Source: Rattus norvegicus (taxonomy: Eukaryota > Chordata > Mammalia > Rodentia > Muridae). Taken from it: a DNA stretch of 64,000 bases. The translations under genes and the position numbers were made by a program. Location: contig NC_086028.1 in the NCBI RefSeq assembly GCF_036323735.1, positions 25,651,001-25,715,000 of the forward strand, given 5' to 3'. Under the pieces are notes generated by a model. The model made no database searches. It was given only the letters and a program-made list of their open reading frames with translations, and was not told the origin of the DNA. The first letter of the stretch is position 1. Every line of letters begins with the position of its first letter. Of the stretch, positions 60,536 to 64,000 are shown piece after piece.

Positions 60536-60537
60536 GC

Positions 60538-60995
60538 CAGAACAAGTGGCCAGTACCTATTTAAAAAATGCTCAAGATCCCTAACCACCCAGGAAATGCA
60601 AATTAAAACTGCTTTGAGGAACCACCTCATCTTAATGGGAATGGCTAATCTTTAAGAAATCTGACAACAAACTTTAAGAGAAAATTCGGGGAAGAGGAGA
60701 CCTTATTCACTGCCAGTGGGAGTGCAAATTAGTACAGCCATTATGGAAATCAGTATGGGGAATCATCAAAAAATTAAAAATAGAACTACCATATGGCCCA
60801 ACTATTTCACTTCTGGGCATATACCCAAGGGAGTCCATACCCTACCACAGAGACACTAACACGTGCTTATTGTTGCTGTATTCATGAAAGCGAGGGGAAG
60901 GAAGCAGCATAGGTGCCCATCCACAGATGAAAATGTGTACATGCGCACCACAATGGCATATTATTCATCTCTGAAAAAAAATAAGATCATGACAT
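60538..60995 (+). mobile_element. L1 ORF2 3' fragment
   Basis: ggaaatgcaaattaaaactg, gtgcaaattagtacagccat, ctgggcatatacccaaggga and cccatccacagatgaaaatg are ORF2 3' segments. Frameshifted and truncated at both ends. Confidence 0.85.
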
Positions 60996-61212
60996 TTTCA
61001 AGAAGTTTCAGTTCTCAGCTATGTTTGTTTCTTCTTACTTGTGCTCTCCTGGAGGAAGAGAAAGCAAGAATGGATACAAATAAATGCAAATAAATGCAAA
61101 TAAAGAGCATTTGTTGGTTTACTACTTTGCTCAATCACGTTGGTGGTCTCTTCATATAACGCCAATCTTTTCGTCTTAATGGAATATTAGTTATGATATA
61201 AATATCTCACCC

Positions 61213-61330
61213 CCAGTTTGCAGATGAAGTAGCTTCATGAAGCAAGCGAAGTACTTCAGCACCCCAACATTCTAAAGCTAGTAAATAACAGATCTGGTTC
61301 ATGCAGCCTGGATTGTGCTCTTGTCTGTTA
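61213..61330 (-). repeat. MIR SINE fragment
   Basis: gtttgcagatgaagtagctt and aaagctagtaaataacagat. Confidence 0.55.
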
Positions 61331-61404
61331 TTTTTACAGAGGGCTTCCTGCAGGCAAACTGACGGTGGCACCTGGAGCCCCTTAAGCAGTGACAATTCTT
61401 TAAG

Positions 61405-61625
61405 ACTTTTAATTTATTTTTAGTTATGTGGATATGTGTGTTTCTCTTGCGTGCGTCTGTTCATATGAATATGGTGCCCACAGAGGCCCAAAGAAGTTGT
61501 AAGATCCCCCCCTGGAGCTGGAGTTATTAGTGGCTGTGAGCTGTCCTAGGTAGGTCCTGGGAACCAAACCCAGGTTCTCTGCAAGGACAACATGTGCTCT
61601 TAACCACTGAGCCATCTTTCCAGAC
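61405..61625 (-). repeat. B3 SINE
   Basis: gtgcccacagaggcccaaag and ttaaccactgagccatcttt. Confidence 0.8.
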
Positions 61626-61639
61626 ACCTGCTCAGCTCA

Positions 61640-64000
61640 TTTTAACATACCATTTTCCCTTTGGTCCCTTGGTTGTCCAGGACTAAAGACTGATGGACAA
61701 AAAGTTAACAGTCCTGGAGTTAGCATATTAAATAGACTTTTATCCCTCCTGCCAATGTTGAAGCAACTAATTATCAGCCCTGTTTGGGAGCAAGGAAAGT
61801 TGACCTCTGATAGACCAACAGCATTCTTCAAAGAGGAAAGGGAGAATGAGATTCCCCCGTTCCCTCAGTTTCTAGTCATCTGATCTAATTGCCCGAGAAT
61901 AGGATTCGGTACTCAAGTCTTCACCGACTCACAGCCTTAGCAATGACTGCAGCAAATCAGGACTCATGAATATGCAGCTTATTTCTGCTTTGAGAGATTT
62001 CAGTTATCTAAATTAAAAACACAAAATTATGGATTGCAAAGAAAGCAGTAGGGACTTTTTATTATTATTATTATAACAATTGGAAAAATATCACTGGAAG
62101 TGAAGTCTTTCTGCCGACATGAAACACATAATCATTCTGCCAGGAGAAGGATGCTTTTCTAAATGCCATGTTTGACCCCACCCTCACCCCAAAATACATT
62201 TAAAAATAGACCATGGGTGCTTTAATTCATGTGGGTTTTTTTTTTTTTTTTGGTTTCGAATTTCACTTTCAAGACTATACATTTCAGGATTGAATCTAAC
62301 ACCAGCCTGTTCACAGGATGTTCCTTACACTCAACATCTACACTCAGAAATTCAAAAATAAGAGATTGGTTTTGGTGCCTTTTCCTTCCTGAAGCATCTT
62401 GCATTTTCTCCAGAAGCGTCTGGAATGTTCTAAGTCTCATTATTTGAAGTCCACGTATCTTAATAATATTGACCTGATAGACCTATACCCATGCTTGAAA
62501 AAAGCACCTTTTCCATCTGCTGCTTCATGGAAATGACTCTGTCTTTATTCTTCACCTTTGGAGACAACCTGCCAAGGAATTGTAAGTGCGTGCGTTAATG
62601 TTTCCTAATGTGTCAGGTTAGCATTGTCTTTTTCTCAGTTAAATTTGCTAACCTCATTTTAAAAGCTCTGAGCAACGCCAGGCAGCTACCATGCCGGTAA
62701 AACGGACTTAATCATGTATAACTAAATATAAGAAGATAGGACTAAAATGGCCTGTGTGTTTGTGATAATAATTAAAAGAATATAGAATTCAGCGGTGCCC
62801 AGGAAAGATGCGACGGCACAGCGGGTGGTTTTTTTTTTTTTTTTTTTTTTTTTTTGCATTTCCTAGTGAGAATGGCTTGTTCTTGTGTTGCACTTTCCCT
62901 CTTCAGTCTCACGCTCTTTCCTCTTCACACCGCAGCTGAGGCAGCCCCTGCCAACTAAAACATGGAATCTGGGATCGATGACTGATTTTTTAAAAAACAG
63001 GGTGGGTCGAATGAAACCACAACGAGGACTTTGGCCTGTGTAGTTGGTAAATGAGTGAGGGTAGAGAGGACCCTCAGTTGCAGGGGTGGGAGTTTGAAAT
63101 GCATAGAACGATTTATGGAAAGAGAGTTGCGGAATCGAAAGGGGGAGGTCCAGCTCCAAATCCCGAGGGCTCACAGACAGGCATAAACCATCCTGAAGCA
63201 GAGTATGCCTGCTGGTTGGATTGGACAGGCTTGGAATGAGAAAGGATGTGCTGAAATGGAAAACATTCCTTGAGGCTTTGCAGCGTTATTTCTGCCTCAG
63301 CCATATGTATCTCAAAGTCTACTTACATAAAACAGCTTGGCATTTGTCATCGTCAATGCGCATGCTGGCACACTTGCCGTGTTCTTTGCATTCCTGAGTG
63401 GGTCTCTGCTATTGATAATGAGCCATCTTTTCTAATCAAGAAAGATAACAATACCAGAAACCAAAACCGTGTGCTTCTTTCTGGAGCGATGCTCTATTCC
63501 TAACCATGTTTTGCTTTTACGTTTGCTCGCACTATCGGCGATCTGAGATTCCCCAGGCTGTCTTGGAATCTTGACAGCCAACTTCGGTGGATTCTGCTTG
63601 CTTGCTACCTCCTGGTGAAAAGGAAAATAAGTTTCACGTCCAAATTTAGCACCGAACAGGTAGCTGGGACTCCTACTGTTCTACCAGTAAAGTAGCCTTT
63701 AAGAGAAACTGGTGGCTCCTGAGATATTGGGAACAACAGATTTATCATCTCATTCCTTGGCTAGGTGGGATGCCGATGCAGCAATGACGAGGCGCCTTAG
63801 ATAATCTCCTAGGCAGATGCGGCATCCTGATTGTTACCTGACAAGTGGAGTCGCGCAGAGGCTGAGTGAGATTCCTTTGCCTTTCCCACGCTATCTTTAC
63901 TCTCATACCAATCCCGAGTAGAGCAAAACACACGGACCCAGGTATCACTGAAAGAAGGATTATAGAGGAGGCTATTAGTAGAACCAAGCTAGTCACTAAA
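61640..64000. other. Right-edge intergenic region, no gene recognised
   Basis: Mostly unique sequence with poly(T) tracts at 62229-62250 and 62827-62855 that may be tails of minus-oriented retroelements or simple repeats. Open frames are short and without recognisable similarity. Confidence 0.5.

Noticed and set aside
61640..64000. Coding exons at the right edge
   Set aside because: Several open frames of 60-100 codons, but none has recognisable similarity or paired splice signals.

Overview
The window is mammalian nuclear DNA and almost certainly rat (Rattus). It carries rat-type ID SINEs derived from BC1, rodent B1, B2, B3 and B4 SINEs, 3' ends of the rat L1 family, older rodent L1 (Lx-like) 3' ends, and long CA, GA and TATC microsatellites. 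Three genes are recognisable from their spliced protein sequence. They lie in the order Hmmr (-), Nudcd2 (+), Ccng1 (-), the same neighbourhood as CCNG1-NUDCD2-HMMR on human 5q34. Species and synteny come from knowledge of these families; no search was run.

Layout. Positions 1-14,191 hold the first seven coding exons of Hmmr on the minus strand (about residues 1-216). The rest of the gene runs off the left edge, and the introns are full of SINEs, L1 pieces and an LTR. A CpG-rich head-to-head promoter of about 0.6 kb (14,192-14,801) separates Hmmr from Nudcd2. Nudcd2 is complete in four coding exons (14,802-19,198, 157 aa). Ccng1 is complete in five coding exons (29,585-32,766, 294 aa). It has a 5'UTR exon ending at 33,646, a CpG-rich promoter, a p53 response element at 34,099-34,118 and a long 3'UTR reaching about 27.5 kb.

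From about 34.2 kb to the right edge I see no functional gene. This is intergenic sequence with nested repeats, a young full-length Gapdh processed pseudogene (44,490-45,800), two solo LTRs set in and beside a TATC/TATG microsatellite (50.5-52.2 kb), Lx L1 tails, MIRs and microsatellites.

The most informative structure is retrotransposition history. An ID and two B2 elements entered the same 16-bp target one after another. A roughly 56-bp L1 stub sits 6 bp beyond the splice acceptor of the 48-bp Hmmr exon 4. An L1 3' end with an apparent 3' transduction is nested in a SINE. A poly(T)-only scar lies between two 18-bp direct repeats, and a truncated U4 snRNA copy has 15-bp target-site duplications. 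The genes themselves look ordinary: Hmmr is a spindle and hyaluronan-binding coiled-coil protein, Nudcd2 an HSP90-type co-chaperone, and Ccng1 a p53-induced cyclin. I found no sign of a wholly new biological system.
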